A stretch of DNA of 37,288 bases from a virus, in IMG/VR virus record IMGVR_UViG_3300009503_000052, positions 1 to 37,288 of that record, one strand, 5' to 3'. The position numbers and the translations under genes were made by a program. Under the pieces are notes generated by a model that saw nothing but the letters and a program-made list of their open reading frames with translations, was not told the origin of the DNA and searched no databases. Positions 13,638 through 24,242 of this stretch are shown here, in pieces (position 1 is the first letter of the stretch; every line of letters begins with the position of its first letter).

Positions 13638-13928
13638 ATGGTATTGGTGCAAAATACTTCTGACAGAGATTTTAAAATAGTGTATCAGGCAGTAGAATAT
13701 GTTATTCCAGTAGGAGAACCTGTTGAAGTTCCAGAGATAGCGGCTAAATTATATTTTGCCTACGGGATAGATGTAGATGATATTAATCCAAAAATAATTA
13801 GCTGGTGTTGTGAAAGAATTAGAAGGGCAAATCCAGAGTTTAGCAACCTGACAGATAGGGACATATGGGATGACATTATTCTGAAAGTGCTATTTGGCAG
13901 GGATATAATTAAAAAGAGTAAGAAGTGA
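13638..13928 (+). CDS. Small head-tail associated protein (96 aa)
   Basis: Not recognised. A strand-rich first half (DFKIVYQAVEYVIPVGEPVEVPE) resembles small decoration or head-completion proteins, followed by helices with charged residues. It overlaps the next gene (a GTG start) by 4 bp. Position points to a capsid or connector accessory protein. Confidence 0.6.
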   Translation: MVLVQNTSDRDFKIVYQAVEYVIPVGEPVEVPEIAAKLYFAYGIDVDDINPKIISWCCERIRRANPEFSNLTDRDIWDDIILKVLFGRDIIKKSKK

Positions 13929-14491
13929 CAGGGCAGGATATAATTGATAATGCTAAACTTATTTACCCTGTTGAAACCTTTTTGAGTAACGATACACTGG
14001 TTAAATTGATTAATCAGGCAAGAGAAAAGGTAAATAAGTTATTAGCATTATCATATGCAGAATATAGCTTTACAACAGAAGCCAATCAATGGCGATATAC
14101 TCTTGATAGGAGTTTCTATGTGATTTACAGGGCAAAAGTAGACATAGGGAACTCTCTTGTAATTCCCCTTGAGCTGGTGAATGAAGGAGAGTTCCCGTTA
14201 AGAGACAAATTCCATATGTTCCCAGTGAAATATGCTTTTACTCCAATGGATAAAATAACATTGTATCCCTGTCCTGATAAAAATTATTCAGTATATTTAT
14301 ACGGAAATACTCTACTTGGATTTAACTATACTACATCTAACTTAAATAATACAGATGTTATTCCTGATAATTTACTTGAGGCAATATCTTTTGAAGTTGC
14401 AAGAAGATTAGCGATGTATGACCAGAATTATGAACTTGCAGGATTGTTTTTGCAGGAATTTTATAATCATTTAAGAGTGATGAAAATATAA
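13925..14491 (+). CDS. Head-tail adaptor (gp4/gp11-like), 188 aa
   Basis: Probably a ring below the portal. The N-terminal helices (LVKLINQAREKVNKLLALS), followed by WRYTLDRSFYVIYRAKVD and a C-terminal helical part, follow the pattern of P22 gp4 and T7 gp11-type adaptors. It begins with GTG and its stop is coupled to the next start (ATAATG). Confidence 0.7.
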   Translation: MTGQDIIDNAKLIYPVETFLSNDTLVKLINQAREKVNKLLALSYAEYSFTTEANQWRYTLDRSFYVIYRAKVDIGNSLVIPLELVNEGEFPLRDKFHMFPVKYAFTPMDKITLYPCPDKNYSVYLYGNTLLGFNYTTSNLNNTDVIPDNLLEAISFEVARRLAMYDQNYELAGLFLQEFYNHLRVMKI

Positions 14492-15936
14492 TGGCAATAG
14501 CAACTAAAAAAACAAAAAAAAAGAAACAACCTAAAGACATAGCTAAATCTTTCAATGTTGATTTAGTTCCGTGGAATGGAATGATTACTTCTCAGGATGC
14601 TTATACTATTCCAGAAGATACTGCGGTATGGGTAAGTGGATTGCCAAAACTAACTGGTGCTATTGAAAATGTCCCTGATGCAAATACTGTTTATACTCAT
14701 ACTGCAAATATAGTTGATTTCTTTACATTTGTTCTTGGCTCTTCACAGTATTTTTGTATCCTTGATGGTAGTTATTTAAGAATATATTCATCAACTTTTA
14801 ATCAAATTGCTACTTATGCTACCAATGTTGCTAAAGTTGATTATACTATTCAGGATAACCAGTATATCTGGATAACTAATAAAAACAGTTTTCTTATTAC
14901 CTTTGATGGAACAACTATTTATGATTTAACTTCCAATGGAGTAACTGGTGATGCAATTTGTTACTGGAAAGGTAGAATATTTATAGGGAAAGATAGAGTA
15001 ATTACTTTTTCTGTCCCCAATCCTGATGCAACAGGAGCTACCAATCCTTTCGATACTGCCAATGGTGCAGGCTCTATAACTTTAACTGTTTCAGTATTTG
15101 CTCAAATTTTAGCACTTATTCCAAAAGAAGATAGTATTTATATATTCACAAATAGAAGTATAGTATCTCTTATTGGAACGACAATATCAAATGACCCAAC
15201 TCAATGGTATATTACAGAAATAGTTAAAGATGTAGGTATAACAGGAATAAGAAATTATGTGGTGAATGAGCATACTGTTTATTTTCATTCTCCATTTGGG
15301 ATATATGAAATTACTGCAACTGCACCACAAAAAATTGATGATGCAATAACAAATATAACCAGTGCAATATCTGGAATATGTTTTTTTTCTTATAAACAAA
15401 TTCCTTATATAGCTGTTTCTTGCACATCTTTCATTGATAATAGTGTTAATGCTATTTATTGTAATAATCTTTTAACCAATAAATGGTATGCATTGAATAT
15501 TGATGCTAAGGTTATGTCTAATAATCTTAGTGATGCATGGTTTGTAAATGGAACAAAAGTATATAAAATGTTTGCAAGCAGTGATTATTTGCCTTTACAT
15601 GTTAAATCAAAAATCTTTTTCAATCTTGAAAACACTTATTATAATATCAAAAATGTAATTCTTTATGGCAGAGGTAACTTTAACTATTTACAAGAATTTA
15701 TAATATTAGTATTTGCAGGACAACAGGATAATATTATATTTCAAACATCTGGTGGTAATTTAATACAAGTTGCACAGCAACAAGATTTTTGGTTAGCAGT
15801 GCTGAGACCATCTACTACTTTGCCTTATGCAATGAGAGTAAAACAATTCCAGATTGAATTAAAACAATCTGATAAAAATTATTCAGAAATAATAAATGTA
15901 AGAATTAAAGGTAGTATAGGAGCAAGATATGTATAG
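14491..15936 (+). CDS. Tail hub/nozzle-type beta-propeller protein (481 aa)
   Basis: A long strand-rich protein with repeated blade-like stretches, for example YFCILDGSYLRIYSS, YIWITNKNSFLITFDG and FIGKDRVITFS. The size is close to P22 gp10 (472 aa), a tail hub located below the adaptor. A lysine-rich N-terminal tail (6-15) precedes the fold. It overlaps the following gene by 8 bp. Confidence 0.7.
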   Translation: MAIATKKTKKKKQPKDIAKSFNVDLVPWNGMITSQDAYTIPEDTAVWVSGLPKLTGAIENVPDANTVYTHTANIVDFFTFVLGSSQYFCILDGSYLRIYSSTFNQIATYATNVAKVDYTIQDNQYIWITNKNSFLITFDGTTIYDLTSNGVTGDAICYWKGRIFIGKDRVITFSVPNPDATGATNPFDTANGAGSITLTVSVFAQILALIPKEDSIYIFTNRSIVSLIGTTISNDPTQWYITEIVKDVGITGIRNYVVNEHTVYFHSPFGIYEITATAPQKIDDAITNITSAISGICFFSYKQIPYIAVSCTSFIDNSVNAIYCNNLLTNKWYALNIDAKVMSNNLSDAWFVNGTKVYKMFASSDYLPLHVKSKIFFNLENTYYNIKNVILYGRGNFNYLQEFIILVFAGQQDNIIFQTSGGNLIQVAQQQDFWLAVLRPSTTLPYAMRVKQFQIELKQSDKNYSEIINVRIKGSIGARYV

Positions 15937-16333
15937 CAGATTACCTGTTGTTGAAGATAAACTTGATACCCAATTCTGGCTTACATATAATAAACTCCAT
16001 TTAGATGAACATCAGGATATGGCTAACTGGATTAATGCACTTGCTAAAGCTAAAAACATTGATTTAACTATAACTTATTATCAGTTGCCTCCACTGGACC
16101 CTCATAATACTGAATTGATAATTAATTTTTTCTCTACCAACTGGAAACAGCATCAATTGTTTTATGATTTCTTAAACAAAATAGGCAATGCATTAACTGT
16201 TCCTATATTTACTTTTCCAAGAAATTATCCAAGCTTTTTTTATGATTTAGATTTAGAAAATTTTTTAAAACTTGAAAAAGATATACATAATACTTTGTGG
16301 AGAGCAATAGATGTTATTAAGTCAAATCTTTGA
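15929..16333 (+). CDS. Unknown tail-associated protein (134 aa)
   Basis: Not recognised. Aromatic-rich helices with YYQLPPLDPHNTELI and FPRNYPSFFYDLDLENF. It overlaps the hub gene by 8 bp and the next gene by 23 bp, so it belongs to the tail block. Possible tail completion protein; no motif gives a function. Confidence 0.6.
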   Translation: MYSRLPVVEDKLDTQFWLTYNKLHLDEHQDMANWINALAKAKNIDLTITYYQLPPLDPHNTELIINFFSTNWKQHQLFYDFLNKIGNALTVPIFTFPRNYPSFFYDLDLENFLKLEKDIHNTLWRAIDVIKSNL

Positions 16334-16703
16334 TTTATGTTTTTCTCTTTGTGGACAGAATAATTACTGGCAAGTATCTGAGCAATGCAGTATGATAGCA
16401 TGGGCTTATGAAAGAGGTAATTATTTAATAGTATCAAGGAATGGTAGCTGGGCTGTATGTTTTTATGCATTCTGTAATTTTGATGATGCAAAAAAACTTA
16501 TAGAAACTAATGATTTTTTAGATGGTGCATTGGTTTTAATGAGAAGGCAGATAAAAGGAGATGTTATATTTCCATTTCTTGTATGTGGTAAAATAGATAT
16601 GATTTATAAAGATTTCTTTAAAAAACATGCTAAAGCATCAGGAGCTAAAGCAATGATATATTACAAAACAAAATTGAAAAAATTTTATATGATGGAGGTG
16701 TAA
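16311..16703 (+). CDS. Unknown small virion protein, possibly GNAT-like (130 aa)
   Basis: Contains cysteines and aromatic residues throughout. The centre (DGALVLMRRQIKGDVIFPFLVCGKID) and the C-terminal GAKAMIYYKTKLKKFYMMEV loosely resemble acyltransferase-fold proteins. T7 gp13, encoded in a similar place, is such a protein, but the resemblance here is weak. GGAGAG precedes the start. Confidence 0.5.
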   Translation: MLLSQIFDLCFSLCGQNNYWQVSEQCSMIAWAYERGNYLIVSRNGSWAVCFYAFCNFDDAKKLIETNDFLDGALVLMRRQIKGDVIFPFLVCGKIDMIYKDFFKKHAKASGAKAMIYYKTKLKKFYMMEV

Positions 16704-16705
16704 TT

Positions 16706-17395
16706 ATGGGATGGGAAGCGGCAACATGGCAGGCAATAGCGGCGATAGGCTCTTTAATTGGTGGTGCTGCAAGTGCTATTAAAGCTTTTTCGCCACCAAA
16801 AATTAGCATTCCCAAAGTTGAAATACCGCAGGAAGATTTGGATAAGATTAATCAAGCAATAGAAGCTAATAAAGAATTATCTGATACAGCAAGAGCTAAT
16901 ATTCAACAGGCATTAACATTATATCAGCAGGGAAAACTTACTCCACAGTATCAGGCTATGTTAGATGAATGGTGGAATAAGCAATCAACTGCATTACAGC
17001 AAAGATTAGCGGCTATGGGATTATCTAATTCTACAATAGCACAATCAGCATTCGAAGAACTACAAACAGCTTATTTAACTAATATGGGTAATTTACTGCA
17101 AAAACAACTCTCAGATGCTTTATCAATGACAGGACTGGCAGATGATTATAGAGCCAGTTTGATGCAAAAAGCCCAACTGGAGTTACAGGGTAAAATTGCA
17201 GAAGCTAATGCTTATGCACAGGCTCAAACTTATTCGGCATTGATGGGTCAGGCTCAGGGACAAGCTTTTGGAAATTTACAAACTGCTTTTGGGAAATTAG
17301 GAGAATTAGGTAAAAGCACTACTCAAGCTCCAACTACTACTATTCAAACTCCAGTTGCTCCTAAAGACACTACTTCAGAAATTGGCTGGATATAA
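16706..17395 (+). CDS. Internal virion / ejection protein (229 aa)
   Basis: An N-terminal hydrophobic Gly/Ala segment (IAAIGSLIGGAASAI, about 11-25) is followed by a long Ala/Gln/Leu-rich helical body and a Pro/Thr-rich tail. Small ejection proteins of podoviruses look like this: they leave the capsid with the DNA and form a channel. It is followed by three more proteins of this type. Confidence 0.6.
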   Translation: MGWEAATWQAIAAIGSLIGGAASAIKAFSPPKISIPKVEIPQEDLDKINQAIEANKELSDTARANIQQALTLYQQGKLTPQYQAMLDEWWNKQSTALQQRLAAMGLSNSTIAQSAFEELQTAYLTNMGNLLQKQLSDALSMTGLADDYRASLMQKAQLELQGKIAEANAYAQAQTYSALMGQAQGQAFGNLQTAFGKLGELGKSTTQAPTTTIQTPVAPKDTTSEIGWI

Positions 17396-17415
17396 TATTA
17401 AAAGTAGGAGGGCTT

Positions 17416-18060
17416 ATGGGTGGAAAAAAGAAAAAAGAAGAAGAACCATGGATAAATAGATTTACAAGAGAAATACAGCAAAGACCACCAGCAGATATAT
17501 CTCCTTTTTTATCTGCTATACAATCAAAGTTTGGTGAATATGAAAAACAAATTGGTTCTAATATAGAAATAGAACAGGCAAAAAGATTACAATTATTGCA
17601 AACTGCTCTTATGAATGCCATTGGGAGCTTACAATATAATCCTTATGCAGAAAAAACAAAACAAGCTTTTGAACAATTAAGACAGCAAAAATTACAATCA
17701 TTAGAGCAATCTAAATCACAGGCTATATCTCAATATACTGCAATAACTCCAGAAGTATCTCAGGCATTGAGAATGGCAGGAGCTTATCAATGGGCAAAGG
17801 GATATTCACCGTCAGAAATAGAAAAAGGCAAAGTATATGAGCTTACTGGAGCTTTACCTCCAACAATGGTCTCATCTGACAGAGCTAAAGATATTTTGCA
17901 ATATTATCAACCAACTTATGAAGCTGGAATGCAATTTATGCAACAAACAAAAGATTTCTTAAAAGGACTTGGTTATCAGGACACAGAAATAGAAAATATT
18001 ATAAAACCATATACTTCTTTAATACAGGAAGGATATGAATTAGCAGGGGGGTATTTATAA
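17416..18060 (+). CDS. Internal virion protein, helical Gln-rich (214 aa)
   Basis: Lysine-rich N-terminus (KKKKEEEPW) and an otherwise helical, Gln/Ala-rich body with no enzymatic motif. It overlaps the next start as TAATG. Probably an ejection or core protein in the same block. Confidence 0.6.
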   Translation: MGGKKKKEEEPWINRFTREIQQRPPADISPFLSAIQSKFGEYEKQIGSNIEIEQAKRLQLLQTALMNAIGSLQYNPYAEKTKQAFEQLRQQKLQSLEQSKSQAISQYTAITPEVSQALRMAGAYQWAKGYSPSEIEKGKVYELTGALPPTMVSSDRAKDILQYYQPTYEAGMQFMQQTKDFLKGLGYQDTEIENIIKPYTSLIQEGYELAGGYL

Positions 18061-19331
18061 TGGGAACTTCTAAACAGTCTGTCGTGCAATATGAAACATA
18101 TAATCCTGCAACTGGGCAGGGAGTAACAATTTCTGATATAGAAAGACAAAAAAAATCCGCATTAATTGACCAGAGTATAAGAAATTATCTGACAGGTACT
18201 GCGGGTATAAAAGGAGTAACTCAATCACCATATTCTGGTTGGACAGGGTTAGCAGAAAGAAAAGGCAAAGAAATAAAAATAGAAGCTCAAAAACCACAAA
18301 AAATAAAAAAAGCTAAACCAAAAGCTGAAGTTTCATCTACTGGGGGAGAAAAAGTAAAACAACCTACTTCTGAAGCAGGGCAATTTGCAGAAGAATTTAA
18401 AAAAATAGGAGAAGAAGAAGCAAAAGCAAAAGAACCACATCTAAAGATGATTGAAGAAATGCAAAAAACTCTAAATGAAACACTTAAGAAACAGGATGAA
18501 TTTTTAGAAAGCTATAAAAAAGATGTTGATAAAACAATATCTGGAATACAGGAAATAGCTAAAAAAGAATTGCCAGCTCCACCAAAGTTTGAAGATGTTG
18601 AAAAACCTAAAAATCTTGCTCAAGTTATTACAAAAATACTTGTTCCAGCTATTGTTGGTATTGCAACTGTATTTAGAGGAGATAAATTTGCAGGATATAA
18701 TTACTTTTATTTCAATTCCATGATGGATGCTTTAAAGAAAAATGATTTAGAAACTTACCAGAAATTATTAAATCAATGGGAAATTGATTATGAATATGCT
18801 AAAGAAAGAAAACAAAATGAGTTAGAAATAGCTAAAATGGAATTAGAGAAAATTGAAAGTTCTGCAAAAATAACTTCAGCACAATTTGAAAAACAAATCA
18901 AAACATACGAAAACAGAATTAAACAGGAAGAAAAAATGTTAGAAGAAATAGATAAGGCATTTAACAAAACAAGGGAATTTTTATTTAAAATTGCTCATTT
19001 AAGGCTTGAAGAATTTAAAGCTATTGAAAATGCAAAATATCATCAGGAGCATTTAAAAATAGAAAGAGCAAAATTAGCTAAAGAAGGTAGTTATAAAGAC
19101 AAGTTAAGAAAAGAAGTTAAAGAAACATTCTATAAACTTTTAAAAGCAGTTAATATGGAACATCTAACCAGAGAACAATTAGCACACTTATTAATGTCAG
19201 CCTTTCAATTCACTGGTATTAAACCAGATGAGGAAAGATTTAAGGAACTATATGAAGAGTTATCTACAGGTTTAATCCCTCCAGAGCAGATGGGTGGAGA
19301 AACTAAAAAAGAAAAATCATCTCATTTTTAG
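18060..19331 (+). CDS. Internal virion protein with long coiled coil (423 aa)
   Basis: A Lys/Gln-rich disordered first part (to about 120) is followed by coiled-coil stretches (about 115-180 and 235-320). One hydrophobic segment (VITKILVPAIVGIATVF, about 191-207) could insert into membrane. No catalytic motif is visible. Likely an ejection protein acting with the very large protein encoded next. Confidence 0.6.
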   Translation: MGTSKQSVVQYETYNPATGQGVTISDIERQKKSALIDQSIRNYLTGTAGIKGVTQSPYSGWTGLAERKGKEIKIEAQKPQKIKKAKPKAEVSSTGGEKVKQPTSEAGQFAEEFKKIGEEEAKAKEPHLKMIEEMQKTLNETLKKQDEFLESYKKDVDKTISGIQEIAKKELPAPPKFEDVEKPKNLAQVITKILVPAIVGIATVFRGDKFAGYNYFYFNSMMDALKKNDLETYQKLLNQWEIDYEYAKERKQNELEIAKMELEKIESSAKITSAQFEKQIKTYENRIKQEEKMLEEIDKAFNKTREFLFKIAHLRLEEFKAIENAKYHQEHLKIERAKLAKEGSYKDKLRKEVKETFYKLLKAVNMEHLTREQLAHLLMSAFQFTGIKPDEERFKELYEELSTGLIPPEQMGGETKKEKSSHF

Positions 19332-19339
19332 GATTGTAA

Positions 19340-22300
19340 ATGGTAGATATATTTGCTCCAAGACAGATTGATATATTTGGTGTAAAAAAAAGTAGTGATA
19401 AAATAATTGGCAAAAGACCTGAATGGTTTAAGCCAGAAGAATATGCCACTCCAGTAAAAGAACCTGAACATGAATTTTCAATTGGACATTTAGCATTATC
19501 TGTTGGATTAGATTTACTTTCAATGGCTGGTGGCAGTTTAATATTTGGTGGTCTTGGTAGTGCAGTTGTTACTGCTACCAGAGGGGCTAAAATGCTACAG
19601 AATGCCACAAGGCTTGCTAACTTACTTGTTAAAGGTTCAAAGTTAACTGGTGAAACATTAGGATTAGCTACAAGTTCTTTAATACAGGGTGAAAAGCCAG
19701 AAGAAGCTATTAAAGGTGCTGTAACTGCACAGCTATTAGGTTATGGTATAGCAAAGGGTGGTAAGTATGCTGTTAAAACTGTTAAAGCTGTTACTCCCGA
19801 AGCAGTAAAACAAAAAGTAGCAGATAAATCTATAAAGGTTTATAACTGGCTTTTTCATGGTGGTAATGCAAAACCAGCTGATATAAAAGATGTTCATAAA
19901 GAATTGCTGGATGTTATGAATATCAGCACTTATGTAAGAAGAAACGCAGAAGAAGAATTAAAAAAATTTGTTAGGAATCCTGAAGATATTAGAAGATTAA
20001 TTGAAGCAATACAGCAGGCAATAAGTAAAAATCCCCGTCTTATTCCAGATTTACCAGCAGATAAAGCACTGGCAGTTTTAGAAAAAATAAAAACCACTCC
20101 ATTTCATGAATATAGCGTAGAACCTCATTTCTTATTTGAATTAGCAAAAATACCAGAAATAGAACCACTTGCTAAATCAGTTCTTGAGAAATATCCTACA
20201 TTAAGTAAATATGATAATTTATATAAACATAGCACTGAGGCATATTATAACTTAATTGCAGATAAAATAGACCCAAGAGTTTTAGAACAATTGGATAGAG
20301 ATGTAGCAGATATACAATATAGAATTTCAAATAAAATTAAAAAACTTGAAGAAATAACTACTTCTCTTACAAAAAGGGAAAAAATTACAGCAGATGTATT
20401 TAAGAATGAATTAAAAGATACAAAGCAATTAATTAAAGTATTAGAAAGTTTAAGAGATAAAGGCTTATTAGAAAATACAAAAGAAGTTAGTGCAATTATT
20501 TTAGAACTTAAAAGAACATTAAAACAACTTGGTAGAATTAGAATTCCTGAAATAAAAGAAGCTCAAAAGATAAATGATATATTAAATAAAGCTATATTAG
20601 ACCTTCAAAAGATTGCTACTGAATTTCCAGAAAAGATAAAAGTAACTCCAATAGCAAATGAGATTAAACAAGCTATTTCAAAAATAGGTATTGTTAGTAA
20701 TATAGCAGAAAGAGAAACTGTTATTACTCATTTAAAAAATGCCATAAAACAAATAGATACATATTTTGAACTTTATGCACCAACAAAAGCTATATACAAG
20801 TCTGCAAATATTGTTAAAGCAAGGGAAGAATTAAAAAAAGCTCTTAAAGATACATCAGAAGTAGGGAAAGAAAGAGTAAGATTTTTAAAAGAACAAATAA
20901 AGTCTTTAATCAAAGCTGAAAGGAAAAAAATTAAAGAATTACTACCATTACAAAAACACTTGTTATCATTAAGAAGAGAAATTAGTAAAACTGCAAGAAC
21001 TATAAGTAAGCTTGGGATAGTTAAAAGAGGACTACTTAAACAACAAGAAAGAGATTTAACATTAAAAAATCTTGATAAGATAAGGAATCTTTTGCCTAAA
21101 ATAATGCCTAAAAACATTAAGGCTAACATAGATGCAATGCATAATATGTATTATCCAAGAATAGGGCTTCCAGCAAAGATTGGTTTAAAAGAAGCTGATA
21201 CAATTACATCACCATTTGAATATCAAATTGAAAGAGTTGTATCAGAGGCTTTAAGCTCATTTATTAGCCACATAGGAAATATAGCAAAGTATTTAAAAGA
21301 AAGAAAATATTCTACATTGTTATCTAAATATGCTGATGATATATTATCTAAAGTTAGTGGTGAAGAAGGTTTTAGAGTTGTTTATAAATCTAACAGGGAT
21401 TTTGCAGATATTGTTACCAATGCTTATACTATTCCAGTAGCAATTGATAGATTAAAAAAACTATTTCTTAAATGGATATCAGAAGGGAAAACAATTGAAA
21501 CAGAATTAAAAGGTTTTGTAGGAGAAACAACAGGGCTAACAAGAAAATATTTAGTTCCTTATGTGGCAAAATCTGAAGAAGATATGATTAAAGAATTAGT
21601 AAGGCTTAATGGATTAACTGAGGAGAATGCACAGCAGTTATTTAAAGCTTTACATTCTCAAAGATTAATTGGACATTTTCCAGAATTGGGAGTTTATGTT
21701 CATAAAGATATATACGAATTAGTAGGGCACTCTATCAGACTATTATTTGCTGGCAAAATGATGCTGTTTGACCCATCCAAAACTGGAATATCTGCTTTAA
21801 ACACTATTTTAAAAAGAATACAGGTATTATTTGGAATTATTCACTATAAAGCATTAAGTACAGCGGCAATTGGAACAGGTAGATTTAAAGAGTTAGCAAA
21901 GGCATGGGAAAGTGTATTCAGGTCTGATGCATGGTTTAAAGAGCATGTATTACCAATGCAAAGAGAAATTATTGAACTTATAAGGAAATATAATATTAAA
22001 TCTACTTTCTTTATTGCAAGTTTTGATGATGTAAGAGAACAGATACAAAGATTATTATTAGAAGATAAACTTAATCCTTTACTTAAACTTACGCAAAAAA
22101 TTGGACTTGTTAAATTAGGGGCAGAGTTTGATAAAAGGCTATGGGATAGATTGTTTTATACTCTTAAATGTATGTCTGCAAGAAATATACTAACAGAATT
22201 AGAAAAAGGAAATATTACAAAAGAAGTTGCAGAAAGTTTTTTAAATAGACTTGGTAGTGCTTTTGGTGGTAATTATGAATGGTTGTTTATGAGACACAGT

Positions 22301-23347
22301 GCAAGAGAAGCGGCAAGACTTTTACTATTTGCTCCAGACTGGTATTTAACAATGATTAAGCATCTTACTGGCTCTGTAACTGGACATGAATTATTTTCAG
22401 AATTCTTCAGAAGAATATTCTTATTACATTATGCTTTAGCAAATGAAATATCATGGCAATTAACAGGCAAAACAACATGGGAAAGATTTAAAGAAAGCAA
22501 AAACTGGGTAGATTTATTTAGAGTTCCATTTATTACAATAGACCCTATAACAGGGAAATATAAAAGAAGCCATATTAATTTGCTTGGATTTGAAATAGAA
22601 GGTCTGGAATTGCTGGGATTTGTTCCTTTACATGACTTTCTATATGAATATTACACAACCAATAAATCTCTTAAGGAGGCTATTGGTGATGCTACTGACA
22701 AATGGGCAAAACATTTAGCACACAAAAAAGGACCTATATTTAATTCTCTTTATGAAATGGCTCAATCAATGGAAAGAGGAGAAGGATTGGCTATAATTGG
22801 TGCTTTACCTATGCCAATAATAGCATCTTCTATATCATTTATATTTAACAGAAATGTTACATTTACAGAAGCTGGTGAAAAAGTTCCTGCTGAATTAATA
22901 GTAGTATTGTATCAAACTGGTATGAAATATCAAGCCAGCATGGAACTGTCAAAATATTACAGAATGGAAATGAGAAAAAAGGTTACTCCTGAAGAGGCTA
23001 AAGTAATACTTGAAAGAGCATACAGAGAAATGGATACAATTACCAGAAAAGTTAAAGCAGTTAAAGTTCCTATAAAGTTACAATCAGATAATCCAAAGAC
23101 ATGGTTTGATACAATGATGACTTCTGTTATAATGGAAGATTTAAAAGATAATTACAAATCAGATATAGAAAAAGTAGTAGGTGGAACATTAACAAGAAAT
23201 GAATTAGAAAAAAAGATTTTACAAGATTTTGAAGACACTGCTATCAGTTATCATCCAAAGTTCAGGAAATATGTTAATTCTGCATTAAAGAATATTATAA
23301 ACAAAGGTTACAGAGAATACAGGAGGAGGCATGCGGGGGAAAAGTAA
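19340..23347 (+). CDS. Giant internal virion / ejection protein (1335 aa)
   Basis: The largest gene in the window, comparable in size to T7 gp16 (1318 aa), the largest internal virion protein. An amphipathic, Gly/Ala-rich segment (about 50-120) resembles membrane-active regions; most of the rest is charged helix. No lytic transglycosylase motif was recognised. It is likely ejected with DNA to span the envelope. Its 3' end overlaps the next gene by 17 bp. Confidence 0.65.
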   Translation: MVDIFAPRQIDIFGVKKSSDKIIGKRPEWFKPEEYATPVKEPEHEFSIGHLALSVGLDLLSMAGGSLIFGGLGSAVVTATRGAKMLQNATRLANLLVKGSKLTGETLGLATSSLIQGEKPEEAIKGAVTAQLLGYGIAKGGKYAVKTVKAVTPEAVKQKVADKSIKVYNWLFHGGNAKPADIKDVHKELLDVMNISTYVRRNAEEELKKFVRNPEDIRRLIEAIQQAISKNPRLIPDLPADKALAVLEKIKTTPFHEYSVEPHFLFELAKIPEIEPLAKSVLEKYPTLSKYDNLYKHSTEAYYNLIADKIDPRVLEQLDRDVADIQYRISNKIKKLEEITTSLTKREKITADVFKNELKDTKQLIKVLESLRDKGLLENTKEVSAIILELKRTLKQLGRIRIPEIKEAQKINDILNKAILDLQKIATEFPEKIKVTPIANEIKQAISKIGIVSNIAERETVITHLKNAIKQIDTYFELYAPTKAIYKSANIVKAREELKKALKDTSEVGKERVRFLKEQIKSLIKAERKKIKELLPLQKHLLSLRREISKTARTISKLGIVKRGLLKQQERDLTLKNLDKIRNLLPKIMPKNIKANIDAMHNMYYPRIGLPAKIGLKEADTITSPFEYQIERVVSEALSSFISHIGNIAKYLKERKYSTLLSKYADDILSKVSGEEGFRVVYKSNRDFADIVTNAYTIPVAIDRLKKLFLKWISEGKTIETELKGFVGETTGLTRKYLVPYVAKSEEDMIKELVRLNGLTEENAQQLFKALHSQRLIGHFPELGVYVHKDIYELVGHSIRLLFAGKMMLFDPSKTGISALNTILKRIQVLFGIIHYKALSTAAIGTGRFKELAKAWESVFRSDAWFKEHVLPMQREIIELIRKYNIKSTFFIASFDDVREQIQRLLLEDKLNPLLKLTQKIGLVKLGAEFDKRLWDRLFYTLKCMSARNILTELEKGNITKEVAESFLNRLGSAFGGNYEWLFMRHSAREAARLLLFAPDWYLTMIKHLTGSVTGHELFSEFFRRIFLLHYALANEISWQLTGKTTWERFKESKNWVDLFRVPFITIDPITGKYKRSHINLLGFEIEGLELLGFVPLHDFLYEYYTTNKSLKEAIGDATDKWAKHLAHKKGPIFNSLYEMAQSMERGEGLAIIGALPMPIIASSISFIFNRNVTFTEAGEKVPAELIVVLYQTGMKYQASMELSKYYRMEMRKKVTPEEAKVILERAYREMDTITRKVKAVKVPIKLQSDNPKTWFDTMMTSVIMEDLKDNYKSDIEKVVGGTLTRNELEKKILQDFEDTAISYHPKFRKYVNSALKNIINKGYREYRRRHAGEK

Positions 23348-23618
23348 AGATAAAGATATTTTTAAAGAATTACTAACTAAATTAAATTCACTTGCTTTAA
23401 ATGTACTTGATGAAATATATGAAGCAAGAATAAAAAAGAAACCTATTGATTTTGAGGAATTAAAAGCTCCTTTACTGGCTATCAAAGAAATAAAAGATTT
23501 GGTTAAAATAAACGACAAAATTAAAAGCGGTGAAACAAGTGATTTGCTTAATCTTGATATTGAAGATTTAAGCAATACAACAACATTAGAGGAGGTTTTA
23601 AATGAAGAAGAAGGTTGA
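23331..23618 (+). CDS. Small acidic helical protein (95 aa)
   Basis: Not recognised. Lys/Glu/Leu-rich helices, an acidic C-terminal half (DLLNLDIEDLSNTTTLEEVLNEEEG). AGGAGG precedes the ATG, inside the end of the giant gene. Could be a small packaging protein given its place near the terminase. Confidence 0.6.
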   Translation: MRGKSKDKDIFKELLTKLNSLALNVLDEIYEARIKKKPIDFEELKAPLLAIKEIKDLVKINDKIKSGETSDLLNLDIEDLSNTTTLEEVLNEEEG

Positions 23619-23829
23619 AACAAAACCTGAAGTAAAAGTATCACCAGCAGGAATTGGATTTATCAACTTTTTGCTGGTAAGTGGATTACTGGCATGGATA
23701 ATAACACTTACCTGTAATCTGTTTATATTTATAGTAACTCTCTTTTATTCAGAAAAAAGCCTTCTATATTCCCTTATTTTCTTTGGAATTAGTATTGCAG
23801 GGCAAATACTGTTCCTGAGAAAAAGATGA
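23602..23829 (+). CDS. Two-TM membrane protein (75 aa)
   Basis: Two transmembrane helices (about 18-44 and 53-70) after a Lys/Val-rich start; the C-terminus is FLRKR. Small hydrophobic phage proteins of this shape are often holins or envelope proteins, but a holin-like gene is already near the endolysin. GAGG lies before the start, and it overlaps neighbours on both sides. Confidence 0.6.
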   Translation: MKKKVETKPEVKVSPAGIGFINFLLVSGLLAWIITLTCNLFIFIVTLFYSEKSLLYSLIFFGISIAGQILFLRKR

Positions 23830-24242
23830 AAATTCCAGAATATGCATATGGCATAGCTCAACTATGTAATATTTCTGATGCAATGGCTGAAGAGCTATGG
23901 GGGCAGTTTGTATATCTGAAACTCCACTATTTTGATAAACAGGCATTTAAGGAATTCTTTTATATGCTACTATGCCTAAAAAGTAATGGTATAATAATAA
24001 AGTTATTTGATTTTATCCTTCAGAATGTAAGAATACCACATGCTACAGCTGTTAAAAGATTTAAACATGAATGGGTAATACATTTTCTTAATATGTCTGA
24101 AAATGCAAAATTTATTCTTCTTTATGCCTTAATAAATGTATGTGAGGATTTATCGGCTATAAGAAAATTAGCAAAGTTACTGTTTAATAACAAAGAAGTA
24201 AAGATTGAAAGGAGAGACAGAGGTGCCATCGGTTTTATCTAA
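23826..24242 (+). CDS. Unknown helical protein before the terminase, possible small subunit (138 aa)
   Basis: Helical, with several Cys and aromatic residues. Position immediately before the large terminase is where a small subunit (TerS) usually lies, but no clear HTH is seen. The terminase start lies inside its 3' end. Confidence 0.5.
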   Translation: MKIPEYAYGIAQLCNISDAMAEELWGQFVYLKLHYFDKQAFKEFFYMLLCLKSNGIIIKLFDFILQNVRIPHATAVKRFKHEWVIHFLNMSENAKFILLYALINVCEDLSAIRKLAKLLFNNKEVKIERRDRGAIGFI